Part shown: positions 9,538 through 17,399 of the stretch, in pieces | How positions within the stretch are numbered: position 1 is the stretch's first letter | How the letters are laid out: every line of letters begins with the position of its first letter | NCBI RefSeq assembly: GCF_016863015.1 | Contig: NZ_BOOB01000003.1 | Span: forward strand, 1 to 64,000 | Source: Microbispora amethystogenes | GTDB lineage: Bacteria > Actinomycetota > Actinomycetes > Streptosporangiales > Streptosporangiaceae | Direction of reading: 5' to 3' | Length of the DNA stretch: 64,000 nucleotides | Notes under the pieces: generated by a model | Database searches by the model: none | What the model was told of the DNA's origin: nothing | What the model saw: only the letters and a program-made list of their open reading frames with translations | Program-made: the position numbers and the translations under genes

Positions 9538-9741
9538 ATGAAGGGCGTGGACTCCTCTCTCGACACCCTGCCGAAGATCGGCGCACCGGCGACGCGGGCC
9601 TTGGCCAACGCCGGTTACACGGCCCTGCGTGACCTCGCGGGGGTGCCGCGCGCCGAGCTGGCCAAGCTGCACGGCATGGGCCCGAAAGCGCTTGGGATCC
9701 TTCAAAACGCTCTGGAGCAGCACAACCTCAGCCTGGGTTAG
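9538..9741 (+). CDS. Small helix-hairpin-helix protein
   Basis: A 67-residue protein with one or two helix-hairpin-helix elements: LPKIGAPATRALANAGY followed by LAKLHGMGPKALGILQNAL. The GIG/GMG hairpins typically contact the DNA backbone. Both ATG 9538 and GTG 9547 are possible starts; an ATG 24 bases further upstream is less likely. The stop codon overlaps the stop of the convergent unknown gene by 4 bp. Similar small proteins (DUF4332-like) are common in actinobacteria. Precise function unknown. Confidence 0.75.
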   Translation: MKGVDSSLDTLPKIGAPATRALANAGYTALRDLAGVPRAELAKLHGMGPKALGILQNALEQHNLSLG

Positions 9742-10172
9742 TCGATCGACGACCGCCGCGTCCGGCGGCCGACCGGAGCCTCCCGCGGCCAGAACCGGAC
9801 CAGGAACCGCTCCCGCGGATCCGCCTCGTTGTCCGCCCACGTGTGCACCCGTACGTTCCAGGACCGTCCCGGCTCGCCGAGGAGCAGGAATCCGTCCCGG
9901 ACATCCGTGTACGGCTCCATCGCGCAGATCTCTCCGGTCTCGGACCGCAGGACGCGGGAGACATCCGTCCACACCTCGCGCGGGTCCTCCGGCTCCTCGT
10001 CCCACACTTCGAGCGCGAGGCTCACGAGGTCGTCCTCCGCCGAGAGCGTGAGCCAACCGCTTTCGGGCGACTCACACGGGCCGGGGGAGAGCGACACGTC
10101 CACGACGAAGAACGTCCCGTCGTGGACATCCACCTCGCAGTCGCTGCGGGCGACCAGGGGCACGTTGATCAC
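9738..10172 (-). CDS. Unknown small protein, third gene of caspase/EACC1 cassette
   Basis: A 144-residue acidic, beta-rich protein with no family I recognise with confidence. Its C-terminal part (SWNVRVHTWADNEADPRERF followed by LVRFWP) resembles the ending of a loosely defined group of small actinobacterial beta-rich proteins. No signal peptide or membrane segment. It starts only 28 bp downstream of the caspase stop on the same strand, so it is probably cotranscribed as the third component. Its role (regulator, inhibitor or accessory sensor) is not deducible from sequence. Confidence 0.8.
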   Translation of the reverse strand: MINVPLVARSDCEVDVHDGTFFVVDVSLSPGPCESPESGWLTLSAEDDLVSLALEVWDEEPEDPREVWTDVSRVLRSETGEICAMEPYTDVRDGFLLLGEPGRSWNVRVHTWADNEADPRERFLVRFWPREAPVGRRTRRSSID

Positions 10173-10200
10173 CTTTCTTGTGATCGGCCTGGGGGGTGGC

Positions 10201-12135
10201 TCAGGCCGGGGCGAATCCGAAGATGATGTGGCCCTCCTCGTCGGGTAACCGGCCGAGCAGGGTCGTGCGGCCGGCGACGGTGCCCGGCTCCGGGCCGGTG
10301 ATGTCCAGGGTGGCCGCCGCCCACCAGTTCGTCTTCGCGTCCCAGGCGGTCGTGAGCAAGGACCTCTCGTCGTACCAGCCGACGTTGCCGTACGGCCGGT
10401 CGGCGTAGAGGCGGTTCGCGGGGTACGCGCCGAGCAGAGCTCCTCGCCGTGCGTCCCAGACGCAGACCTGGTCGTCGTGAGGGCCTCTGGGACAGTGGGT
10501 CACCATTCGCTCTTCCGACGGGGAGAAGGCCCCCATCCCGTACTGCCCGAGCAGCCCGACCCGTTGGAACGCCTGTTTCCTCCGGCCCCGGACGCTGAAG
10601 AACCCGACGTCGAGCGGATCTTCCTGCCCGAAGTTCCCGGCCACGCTGCCGTCCGGTCCCCACTGATAGGGGGCGGTGGCGCCCAGAGCGAGAACCGTGG
10701 GCTTCATAGCGGGCAGGCCCGCCAGCACGGCGCTCGCCCCGCGCGGATAGGTGTACTTCCCTCGCGCGTCGACCGGCGCCTCCGTGAAGAGCAATGTCGT
10801 GCTCGTCCTGTTCCATTGCGGGTTGGTGGCGAACACGGTGGCCGGCACGTCGATCACCTTCTTCTTCATGCCTGCCCGGTCCATGACGACCACGTCGGCG
10901 CCGGGCACCGCGCGCATGTCGACGCCCGCGATCCACCTGCCGTCGGGAGAGACCGCGACGTCCAGGTAGTCGCTCCCGAAGCCCACGGGAGCCGCGAAGC
11001 ACCGGAGATCGGGCCGCCACAGATAGGTCCGCGGATTCGGGCGGTCCCCTCTCGGAGGCTCGAACCCGATCACCGTCGTCGGCCCGGTGAGGTCGCGGAG
11101 CAGGCTGATGCGGGACTCGGGGAACCGGGTGGCCCGGCCCGGCCGGTCGGCACGTGAGAGTTCGGATCCTCCCGGTTCGGCGGCCGGGCACGCGCCGGTG
11201 GCCGAGAAGCGGGCCGTCACCCTCGGGAGGAGGGAGACGGTGATGACGACGACGGTGACGACGACGAGAGCCGTGGTGACGACGGCCGCCCGTCGCGTGA
11301 GGCGCGGGCGGGTTCGACGGGGGACCGGTTCCGCTCTCGGAGGCGGGATCTCCGAACCCTTCGGTGGCGCCTCCGCGGGACCCCGGTAGGCGCGATTCCG
11401 TCCCAGAACGAGTGCGCCGCCGTCGTCCCGGGTGCTGAGGTGCGGCCGCGGCAGACCGCGGCCGAGCATCTCCCGCCGCAGGGCGGCGAAGACGGAACGG
11501 ACGTCGAGGTACGGTCCCGCTCCGGGGATCCCGTTCTCCAGAGCCGAGATGAGGGCTCCGCTGAACGCCGTGTGGCGGTCGCCGGGATTCGCGCGGGCCC
11601 GGGCGTAGTCGGAGGTCGCCGTGAGCACGCAGGCGCCTTCGATGGGCGTCTGATGCGCGAGTTCCCGGTCCTCCTCCGAACCGTCGAGGTAGGCGTCCGA
11701 GTGCGCGCGGCCGGAATAGCAGCAGTCCAGGATGACGACCTTGCGCCGCGAGCCGGCGCCGCGCACCGCACGGCGGATCTCCTCGTACGGGAGCGCCGTG
11801 AAGTGTTCCCGTCTCTTCGTCCCCGGGAGGGCGAGCAGGAGGCTGTCGTCGTCGTCCTCGTCCAGAAAGCCGTGTCCGACGTAGTAGACGACGAGGGTGT
11901 CGGTGGCCTGGCCCGCCACCTCGTGGATCCGGCTCAGTATGGCGTTGCGGCCCAGCCCGCGCGTTCCGTCCAGGATCGCGACATTGCGGCCGGGGATGCC
12001 CCAAATCATCTCATCGCAGAAAAGGGTCTTCAATCGGCGGAGATTGGTGGGTGCGGCGGGAATTCGTGCGAAGTCCACAAATGAGGAGAATCCAATAAGA
12101 ATCAGACGGGACCGCGCGGGATCAGGTATCGCCAC
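10201..12135 (-). CDS. Caspase-family protease with TM anchor and propeller-like domain
   Basis: A 644-residue membrane-anchored caspase-like peptidase (clan CD, C14). Residues 10-245 form the caspase domain with catalytic His88 in VVYYVGHGF and Cys139 in VVILDCCYSG. A Pro/Arg-rich linker (about 255-282) leads to a single transmembrane helix (about 283-304) with positive residues on its N-terminal side, so the protease should face the cytoplasm. The remaining 335 residues should lie outside and show repeated beta-strand blocks (SPDGRWIAGVDM, WGPDGSVAGNFG, SPSEERMVTHC) suggestive of a WD40-like propeller. The GTG start overlaps the upstream EACC1-like gene by 14 bp. This matches what I recall of 'EACC1-associated' caspases proposed as conflict effectors. 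Confidence 0.9.
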   Translation of the reverse strand: MAIPDPARSRLILIGFSSFVDFARIPAAPTNLRRLKTLFCDEMIWGIPGRNVAILDGTRGLGRNAILSRIHEVAGQATDTLVVYYVGHGFLDEDDDDSLLLALPGTKRREHFTALPYEEIRRAVRGAGSRRKVVILDCCYSGRAHSDAYLDGSEEDRELAHQTPIEGACVLTATSDYARARANPGDRHTAFSGALISALENGIPGAGPYLDVRSVFAALRREMLGRGLPRPHLSTRDDGGALVLGRNRAYRGPAEAPPKGSEIPPPRAEPVPRRTRPRLTRRAAVVTTALVVVTVVVITVSLLPRVTARFSATGACPAAEPGGSELSRADRPGRATRFPESRISLLRDLTGPTTVIGFEPPRGDRPNPRTYLWRPDLRCFAAPVGFGSDYLDVAVSPDGRWIAGVDMRAVPGADVVVMDRAGMKKKVIDVPATVFATNPQWNRTSTTLLFTEAPVDARGKYTYPRGASAVLAGLPAMKPTVLALGATAPYQWGPDGSVAGNFGQEDPLDVGFFSVRGRRKQAFQRVGLLGQYGMGAFSPSEERMVTHCPRGPHDDQVCVWDARRGALLGAYPANRLYADRPYGNVGWYDERSLLTTAWDAKTNWWAAATLDITGPEPGTVAGRTTLLGRLPDEEGHIIFGFAPA

Positions 12136-12481
12136 CCCGGGGCCCCTCGAGCGTGCGTACGACCCGTTCCAGCTCTTCCCTCGAACCGCCCCGCAGTTCG
12201 ACGCGCACCCCGTTCTTCTCCACGGAGACCGTCCATTTCGTGGACCGGCCGTCTCTCCAGGCGGCGATCGAGACGAGTAGCGCGCCGAGCGCGCCGGCGC
12301 TGTCGACGACGGCCAGGATCGCGTCGAGACCGGGGCCGAGCTCGTCGGCCGCCGGGGGATCGCTGTCGCAGGTCGACAGCTTCGCCAGCCGGCCCAGATC
12401 GGGATCGCGTCTGAGTGCTCGATAGAGGGCCCTGGTCTCCGCGCCGGTGTCGGCTTCGACCCGAATGAGCAAATTCGTCAT
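12122..12481 (-). CDS. EACC1-like effector-associated constant component
   Basis: A 119-residue protein directly upstream of, and overlapping by 14 bp, the caspase gene. It has an N-terminal beta/alpha segment (MTNLLIRVEADTGAETRALY), a central hydrophobic helix pair (about 51-75: GLDAILAVVDSAGALGALLV), and a C-terminal strand-strand-helix (KWTVSVEKNGVRVEL, then REELERVVRTLEG). Size, architecture and linkage match the family named EACC1, described in computational work on NTP-dependent conflict systems; I assign it from memory of that pattern. ATG 12481 is preceded by a GGGGG Shine-Dalgarno-like run. Its precise role (recognition or coupling) is unknown. Confidence 0.8.
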   Translation of the reverse strand: MTNLLIRVEADTGAETRALYRALRRDPDLGRLAKLSTCDSDPPAADELGPGLDAILAVVDSAGALGALLVSIAAWRDGRSTKWTVSVEKNGVRVELRGGSREELERVVRTLEGPRGGDT

Positions 12482-12749
12482 AGCCGACGACCCCCTTTTT
12501 TCGTTTCGCGCTCCGCTCACACGGCTTCAGGAAATGAAATGTATCAAGACTTGACCATGCCTCGAAACGGCCTCGACGATGAGCGGTACGGACCATAGGG
12601 CCGACGACGTCCGGACCGGAGGGAAAAGAGGGTGCGGGCGCCCGGCGGAATCCCCGTAGCCGTTCTCCGGAAATCCGCCGCCGTTGAACTTCTCGCGTCA
12701 TCGGAGATCGCGGTGACCCGGGGCGTGGTCCCTGGACCGGGGCGAAAGC

Positions 12750-14471
12750 TCAGCGCAGGGGGCGGCCCTCGCGGCGGTCGCCGCGCAGGTGCGGGTAGGC
12801 GCGCTCGATCCGGCCGACCAGCCGCCCCGCGCCGTACGCCGGGAGGCTCCAGACGCCGTCGACCTGGACCAGGCGCACGCCGGGGGAGTCGAGCCACCTC
12901 AGCACGCACTCGGTTTCCTCGGCGCTGGCGGCGGGGGTCGGGCCGGGGCCCGGCGTCACCGTCTCCGCGGTGGCGACGAGGGCGTCCACGTACGGCGTGG
13001 GGTGGGCGCCCCGCGGCATGACGCCCGCCGCGCCGAGCCTGCCGTACCGGATGACGTGGATGTCCCAACCACCGCCGAAGGCGGGGCTGGCCGCGACCAT
13101 CTGGGGGATGCCGGTCAGCGACCGCAGGCGCTGCATGCGCGCCGCGGTCCGGACGTAGGCCGCGAGCCGGTCGCGGTCGACCGCCGCCTCCTCGTACCGC
13201 TGCTCGTCGGCCAGGCGCCGCATGCGCGCCTCCATCGCGGAGAAGACGGCCTCGGCGTCGTGCTCCATCGCGTGCCGGGCGCGGCCGGCGTGCCGGGAGT
13301 AGGTCTCCTCGCTCTCCCGGCCCTCGCAGGGCGCGCCGCAGCGGCCGATCTCCGCGAGCGCGCAGGCCGGCCGGCGCACCCGGGCCGACAGCCGTTCGGT
13401 GCACTGGCGCAGCGGCAGCGCCTCGTGCATCGCCGTGCGCGCGTCGTCGGCCGTGCGGCTGCTGCCGAACGGCCCGAGATAGGCCGCTCCGTCGTCGCGC
13501 ACCTCCCGGACCACGCTGAGCCGCGGGAACGGCTCGTTCGTCAGCTTCAGCCAGACCACCCGCTCGGGGAAGCGGGACCTCCTGTTGTAGCGGGGCTTGG
13601 TCGCCCCGATCATCCGCAGTTCGCGGATCTCCGCCTCCAGCGCGGTGGCGCACACGATGGTCCTGACCCGCTCGGCGATGCCGACCATCTCGCGGATGCG
13701 CGAACGCGTCTCGCTCGCGGTGAAGTAGCTGCGCACGCGATTGCGCAGGTTGGAGCTCTTGCCGATGTACAGCGCCTCGCCCCTGGCGTCCTCGAAGACG
13801 TACACGCCCGGCGCGCCGGGCACGCCGTCGGCGAGGTGGCGTTTTCGCTGCTGCTCGCGCGTGGGGGCGCGCACGAAGCCGCGCAGATCCTCCAGCGTGT
13901 GTACACCGAGCGAGCCGACCCGGGAGATGAGGCCGTGCAGCACGTCGACCGTGGCCTTGGCGTCGGCCAGCGCCCGGTGGCAGGGCTCGGTGGAGCTGCG
14001 GAAGACCCGCGCGAGGGTGGCGAGCTTGCAGTTGGGGGTCTCGTCGCGGGTGAGCACCCGGCGCGCGAGGTCGGCCGTGTCCACCACGGGGTTGGCCGGG
14101 GGCGGGTAGCCGCCCGCCTGGCAGGCCGCCTTGAGGAACGACATGTCGAACGGCGCGTTGTGCGCCACCAGCGCCGCCCCCGCGATGAACTCCAGGAAGC
14201 TCGGCAGCACCTCGGGGAACTTCGGGGCGGCCATGACCATCGCGTCGGTGATGCCGGTGAGCACGGAGATGAACGGCGGGATCGGGCCGCCGGGGTCGAC
14301 CAGAGTGGCGAACTCGCCGATCACCTCGCCGCCGCGGACCTTCACCGCCCCGATCTCCGTGATGGCGTGCTCCGCGGCCGATCCGCCGGTGGTCTCCAGG
14401 TCGAAGACGACGAACGTCACCTCCTGCAGGGGAGTGCCGAGCTCGTCCAGCGTGCCCTGTACCGCGTCCAC
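12750..14471 (-). CDS. DEDDh exonuclease fused to GIY-YIG (UvrC-like) nuclease
   Basis: A 573-residue two-nuclease fusion. Residues 18-180 are a DnaQ-like DEDDh 3'-5' exonuclease: FVVFDLETTGG (Exo I), VAHNAPFDMSFL (Exo II) and CHRALADAKATVDVL (Exo III). From about 215 a GIY-YIG domain follows (GAPGVYVFEDARGEALYIGK), then a UvrC-like region with a Cys cluster and a UVR-like segment (ADEQRYEEAAVDRDRL). This architecture is widespread in actinobacteria and is presumed to act in DNA repair. It lies 268 bp upstream of the EACC1 gene on the same strand; operon membership with that cassette is uncertain. Confidence 0.93.
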   Translation of the reverse strand: MDAVQGTLDELGTPLQEVTFVVFDLETTGGSAAEHAITEIGAVKVRGGEVIGEFATLVDPGGPIPPFISVLTGITDAMVMAAPKFPEVLPSFLEFIAGAALVAHNAPFDMSFLKAACQAGGYPPPANPVVDTADLARRVLTRDETPNCKLATLARVFRSSTEPCHRALADAKATVDVLHGLISRVGSLGVHTLEDLRGFVRAPTREQQRKRHLADGVPGAPGVYVFEDARGEALYIGKSSNLRNRVRSYFTASETRSRIREMVGIAERVRTIVCATALEAEIRELRMIGATKPRYNRRSRFPERVVWLKLTNEPFPRLSVVREVRDDGAAYLGPFGSSRTADDARTAMHEALPLRQCTERLSARVRRPACALAEIGRCGAPCEGRESEETYSRHAGRARHAMEHDAEAVFSAMEARMRRLADEQRYEEAAVDRDRLAAYVRTAARMQRLRSLTGIPQMVAASPAFGGGWDIHVIRYGRLGAAGVMPRGAHPTPYVDALVATAETVTPGPGPTPAASAEETECVLRWLDSPGVRLVQVDGVWSLPAYGAGRLVGRIERAYPHLRGDRREGRPLR

Positions 14472-14510
14472 GCCAAGACCATAGAGATTCCGACCGACAT
14501 TTGCCTTCCG

Positions 14511-14537
14511 GGGCGGCCCGGCCTGGCCGGACCGCCC
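14511..14537 (-). terminator. Terminator after pectate lyase gene
   Basis: An inverted repeat with an 11-nt left arm, one internal mismatch and a 5-nt loop, located 11 bp past the pectate lyase stop and before the nuclease-fusion gene on the same strand. It probably isolates the two transcription units. Confidence 0.6.
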
Positions 14538-14547
14538 GGGGCGGGAA

Positions 14548-16206
14548 CTAGCCGAAGGTCACGACGAGGCGGCCGTCGGAGGCGAAGGACCAGCGCGGCG
14601 TGCCCCGGTAGGAGGAGCAGCGGGACCCGTTCGAGCCGGACCAGAACTGGTTCGAGCCGTCGGAGTTGCCGACGATCTTGTCGTTCGATCCGCTGCCGCT
14701 GCGGCACGAGGTGTTGTTGCGGAACACCGAGGTGCCCGCGTCGAAGGAGAAGTTGCGCTCGGCGTTGTCGACGCTGACGTTGTCCGAGATCGTCATCGTG
14801 CCGAGATTGCGGTTGTAGGTGAACCCGTGGTGGCCGTTGTGATAGGCGATGTTGCGGCGGATGACGTGGTTGACCCCGATGTCCTCGCCACCGAGCTTGT
14901 AGCCGTTGCGGTCGCCGTTGCCCGCCTGGCTGCCGTCGGTGAGGGTGCCGTTGTTGTAGGCCAGGGAGTCTTCGATGGTGACCGGGCCGATTGCTCCGGT
15001 GTCCGTCTTGGTGTAGAGGTCCCAGCCGTCGTCGATGTTGTTGTGGGACACGTCGTAGCGGAAGACGTTGCCGTTGCCCACGGTGAGCTTCGCGGCGAAG
15101 CCGTCGGCGTCCTCGCCGTCGGAGTCGGCGTTGTCGTGCGACTCCGAGCTCACGACGAGGTTGTTGGACGGCCACTGGGCGCGGGGGGTGTCGGAGGCGA
15201 TGCGGCCGAGTTGCAGCCCGGTGTCGCGGTTGAACCGCGTCACCGTGCGCTCGATGATGTTGTTGCTGCCTCCGACGTAGATCCCGTTGTCTCCGGCGCG
15301 CTGGACGACGACGCCGTAGACGTGCCAGTACGACCCGTACAGCGCGAGCCCCCGGTTCGACGAGGACTGGCTCTGCGCGGAGAAGTTCAGCACCGGGGTC
15401 TCGCCGGGGTAGGCGGACAGCTTCTTGCGGGCGCTCGACGTGCCGTTGTTCCCCGCCGCGATGGTGACCGTCTGCGAGAGGTTGTACGTCCCGCCGCGCA
15501 GGTAGATCGTCCCGCCTGCGGCGACGCGGGTGATCGCCGACGCGAGCGTCGTCGGGTCCGAGATCGTCCCGGACGCCCCGGCGGCGCCGCCCGGCGACAC
15601 GTACAGCGCGGAGCCGGACGGTCCCGTGGGCGTGGACGTCGGTGTGGACGTCGGGGTCGACGTGGGCGTGGAGGTGGGCGTGGAGGTGGGCGTCGAGGTC
15701 GGGGTAGACGTCGGCGTCGCTGTGGGGGTGACCGTGGGGGTGGCCTGGGGAGTGCGGGTGGGGGTCGCGCTCGGGCTGACGTTGACGGTGGTGCAGGTCT
15801 CACCGTTCAGGGTGAACGCGGTCGGCTTGGGGTTGGAACCCGACCAGGTGCCGTTGAAGCCGATCATCACCGAGGCGCCGGTGGCGATGGCGGCGTTGTA
15901 GTCCATGTTCCTGGCGGTGACGTTCTGCCCGCTCTGGCTGTAGGTGGCCGACCAGCCGACGTCGACCTTCTGGGCGGGGTCGGGGAAGGCGAACCCCAAG
16001 GTCCAGCCGTTGATCGCGCTGCCCAGGTTCTGGATCGTGATGCTCGCGCTGAACCCGCCCCACCACTCGCTGTAGGTGTAGGTCACGGCGCAACCGGCCG
16101 CGGCTTGGGCGGGGGCCGTGGCCGCCAGCGCCGACGCGGCGAGGGCGACCGCCGCCGCCCCGGCGGCCAGGCGAGCCGCGCGGGCCCGGGGGATGGTGAG
16201 GCGCAT
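14548..16206 (-). CDS. Secreted CBM2-pectate lyase (PL9-like)
   Basis: Exported plant-cell-wall enzyme of 552 residues. A signal peptide (MRLTIPRARAARLAAGAAAV to AQAAA) precedes a family 2 carbohydrate-binding module (about 38-140; two Cys and conserved Trp in SEWWGGF, NGWTLGF, VGWSATY). A TPTS-repeat linker (about 145-195) leads to a right-handed beta-helix domain. Its SNNLVVSSESHDNADSDGEDADG, DGFAAKLTVGNGN and NNIDDGWDLYTK stretches are characteristic of PL9 pectate lyases (calcium-dependent polygalacturonate cleavage). A binding module for crystalline cellulose on a pectinase suits a plant-litter degrader. A promoter-like pair lies about 120 bp upstream. Confidence 0.92.
   Translation of the reverse strand: MRLTIPRARAARLAAGAAAVALAASALAATAPAQAAAGCAVTYTYSEWWGGFSASITIQNLGSAINGWTLGFAFPDPAQKVDVGWSATYSQSGQNVTARNMDYNAAIATGASVMIGFNGTWSGSNPKPTAFTLNGETCTTVNVSPSATPTRTPQATPTVTPTATPTSTPTSTPTSTPTSTPTSTPTSTPTSTPTGPSGSALYVSPGGAAGASGTISDPTTLASAITRVAAGGTIYLRGGTYNLSQTVTIAAGNNGTSSARKKLSAYPGETPVLNFSAQSQSSSNRGLALYGSYWHVYGVVVQRAGDNGIYVGGSNNIIERTVTRFNRDTGLQLGRIASDTPRAQWPSNNLVVSSESHDNADSDGEDADGFAAKLTVGNGNVFRYDVSHNNIDDGWDLYTKTDTGAIGPVTIEDSLAYNNGTLTDGSQAGNGDRNGYKLGGEDIGVNHVIRRNIAYHNGHHGFTYNRNLGTMTISDNVSVDNAERNFSFDAGTSVFRNNTSCRSGSGSNDKIVGNSDGSNQFWSGSNGSRCSSYRGTPRWSFASDGRLVVTFG
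15626..15720 (-). repeat. 12-bp coding repeat for the TPTS linker
   Basis: About seven to eight tandem 12-bp units encode the (Ser-Thr-Pro-Thr)n linker between the CBM2 and the catalytic domain. Unit sequences differ at third codon positions only, which indicates selection on the protein repeat. Copy-number change would alter linker length. Confidence 0.85.
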
Positions 16207-16325
16207 CGAATCTCCTGAGTGACGGGTGACGCCGTGTCGAGGCCCGGGAGGCGCCCGCCCCGGCCGGCGACGGTGACGGCCGGGGCGGCTCCCCGTCGCC
16301 GCGGGGCCGCGTCCGAAGTGCCCGT

Positions 16326-16354
16326 ACCGTAAAATTCACCGAGGAGTTAGTCAA
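16326..16354 (-). promoter_or_regulatory. Probable promoter of pectate lyase gene
   Basis: On the minus strand, TTGACT (complement of 16349-16354) is followed after exactly 17 bp by TACGGT (complement of 16326-16331). This is a good vegetative-sigma -35/-10 pair in a locally AT-rich stretch. A second TTGACG lies just upstream (GTTTGACGCGTTGACTAAC), which may be part of a repressor site. The predicted 5' leader is about 110 nt. Confidence 0.5.
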
Positions 16355-16431
16355 CGCGTCAAACTTATTCGCCGCCGTACGCTGCGGCGACGCGTGAAAC
16401 GAACGGCCCGTTCTTTCATTCCGCACGGCGC

Positions 16432-16495
16432 CGTACGCTCCGCGCGGCTCCGTACGCTCCGCGCGGCTCCGTACGCTCCGCGCGGCTCCGTACGG
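16432..16495. repeat. Perfect 19-bp tandem repeat, 3.4 copies
   Basis: The unit CGTACGCTCCGCGCGGCTC occurs three times without mismatch (16432-16450, 16451-16469, 16470-16488) plus seven further bases. It lies between the GNAT stop codon (minus strand, 16517) and the upstream region of the pectate lyase. Each unit contains the palindromes CGTACG and CCGCGCGG. Confidence 0.9.
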
Positions 16496-16516
16496 CCGGA
16501 AGCGGACGGGCCCGCG

Positions 16517-17101
16517 TCAGGCTCGGTGCCCGGAGGAGGCGGCGGGAGAGGCCGGCCACTCGCGTGCCAGCATCGCGTAGACCAGTTCGTCGCTCCACGC
16601 GCCGGCGAAGAACTCGTTCTCGACCAGACGGGCCTCCAGGCGCATGCCGAGCCGCTCCATCAGCCGGGCGGACGGGATGTTGCGCGCGTCGCAGTTGCCG
16701 TGGATCCGGTGCAGCCCGACGCCCTCGAACCCGATGCGGAGAACCTCGCGGGCCGCCTCAGTCGCGAGGCCCAGGCCCTGGTAGGAGGGGTTGAAGACGA
16801 ATCCGATCTCGCCCTGGCGGTGCTCCCGGCTGCGCAGGAACAACGTGAGATCCCCGATCACCGGGCCTCCGCCGGTCAGCGCGGCGGCCACGCTGAGCGC
16901 GTCGCCGTCCGCGGCGAGGCTCGCGCCGGTGATCTTGCGGTCGAGCGCCGCCTTCGTCTCCTCCCGCGTACGGGCGTCCCAGTAGAGATACCGCGTGACC
17001 TCGGGAAGCGATTGGAAGGCGTGCAGGTCGTCGAGGTCCGCCTCGGTGAAGGGGCGCAGGACCAGCCGGGGGGTGATGATCGGGTACGGCGGGGTGAACA
17101 C
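16517..17101 (-). CDS. GNAT family N-acetyltransferase (RimJ/RimL-like)
   Basis: A 194-residue acetyltransferase. It begins VFTPPYPIITPRLVLRPFTE, the typical start of RimJ/RimL-type enzymes that acetylate protein N-termini or small amines. The acetyl-CoA-binding loop is QGLGLATEAAREVLRIGFE, followed by HRIHGNCDARNIPSARLMER and LGMRLEA. I chose GTG 17101 as start because the family alignment begins there; a longer open frame upstream is low-complexity. Substrate unknown. Divergent from the NYN gene, with the 19-bp tandem repeat just past its stop. Confidence 0.88.
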   Translation of the reverse strand: MFTPPYPIITPRLVLRPFTEADLDDLHAFQSLPEVTRYLYWDARTREETKAALDRKITGASLAADGDALSVAAALTGGGPVIGDLTLFLRSREHRQGEIGFVFNPSYQGLGLATEAAREVLRIGFEGVGLHRIHGNCDARNIPSARLMERLGMRLEARLVENEFFAGAWSDELVYAMLAREWPASPAASSGHRA

Positions 17102-17399
17102 GCCGCCGAGCGTACGGACCGGACCGCACGCGCGCCAGCGGACGGCCGCCTGGCCCGGTGACAGATCTTGAACAGGACATGGACACGGTGCGACGGCCGT
17201 ACCCTTGAAGAAGGACAAGAACAGAGGACTGTCTCGCAGATCTTGCCGTGTGAGGGGCGCCGGGTGGGCGCGCCACGAGGCCCGGCCTCGTGGGAGCCCG
17301 CTCCCGGGCCCCCACACCCGGGGGCGACAGCTCCGCGAGGCGCCGCCGGGCGATCCCGGCAGGCGGCAGGTCTGCAGGACACGGCCGAGGAGCGACGAG

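Noticed and set aside
10169..12004. Second long minus-strand frame over the caspase gene
   Set aside because: It is a shifted frame of the caspase gene with a Gly/Arg/Pro-rich translation and no motifs; the caspase frame has catalytic residues and a membrane helix.
12789..14777. 662-codon plus-strand frame opposite the nuclease fusion
   Set aside because: Antisense shadow of a gene with all exonuclease and GIY-YIG motifs.
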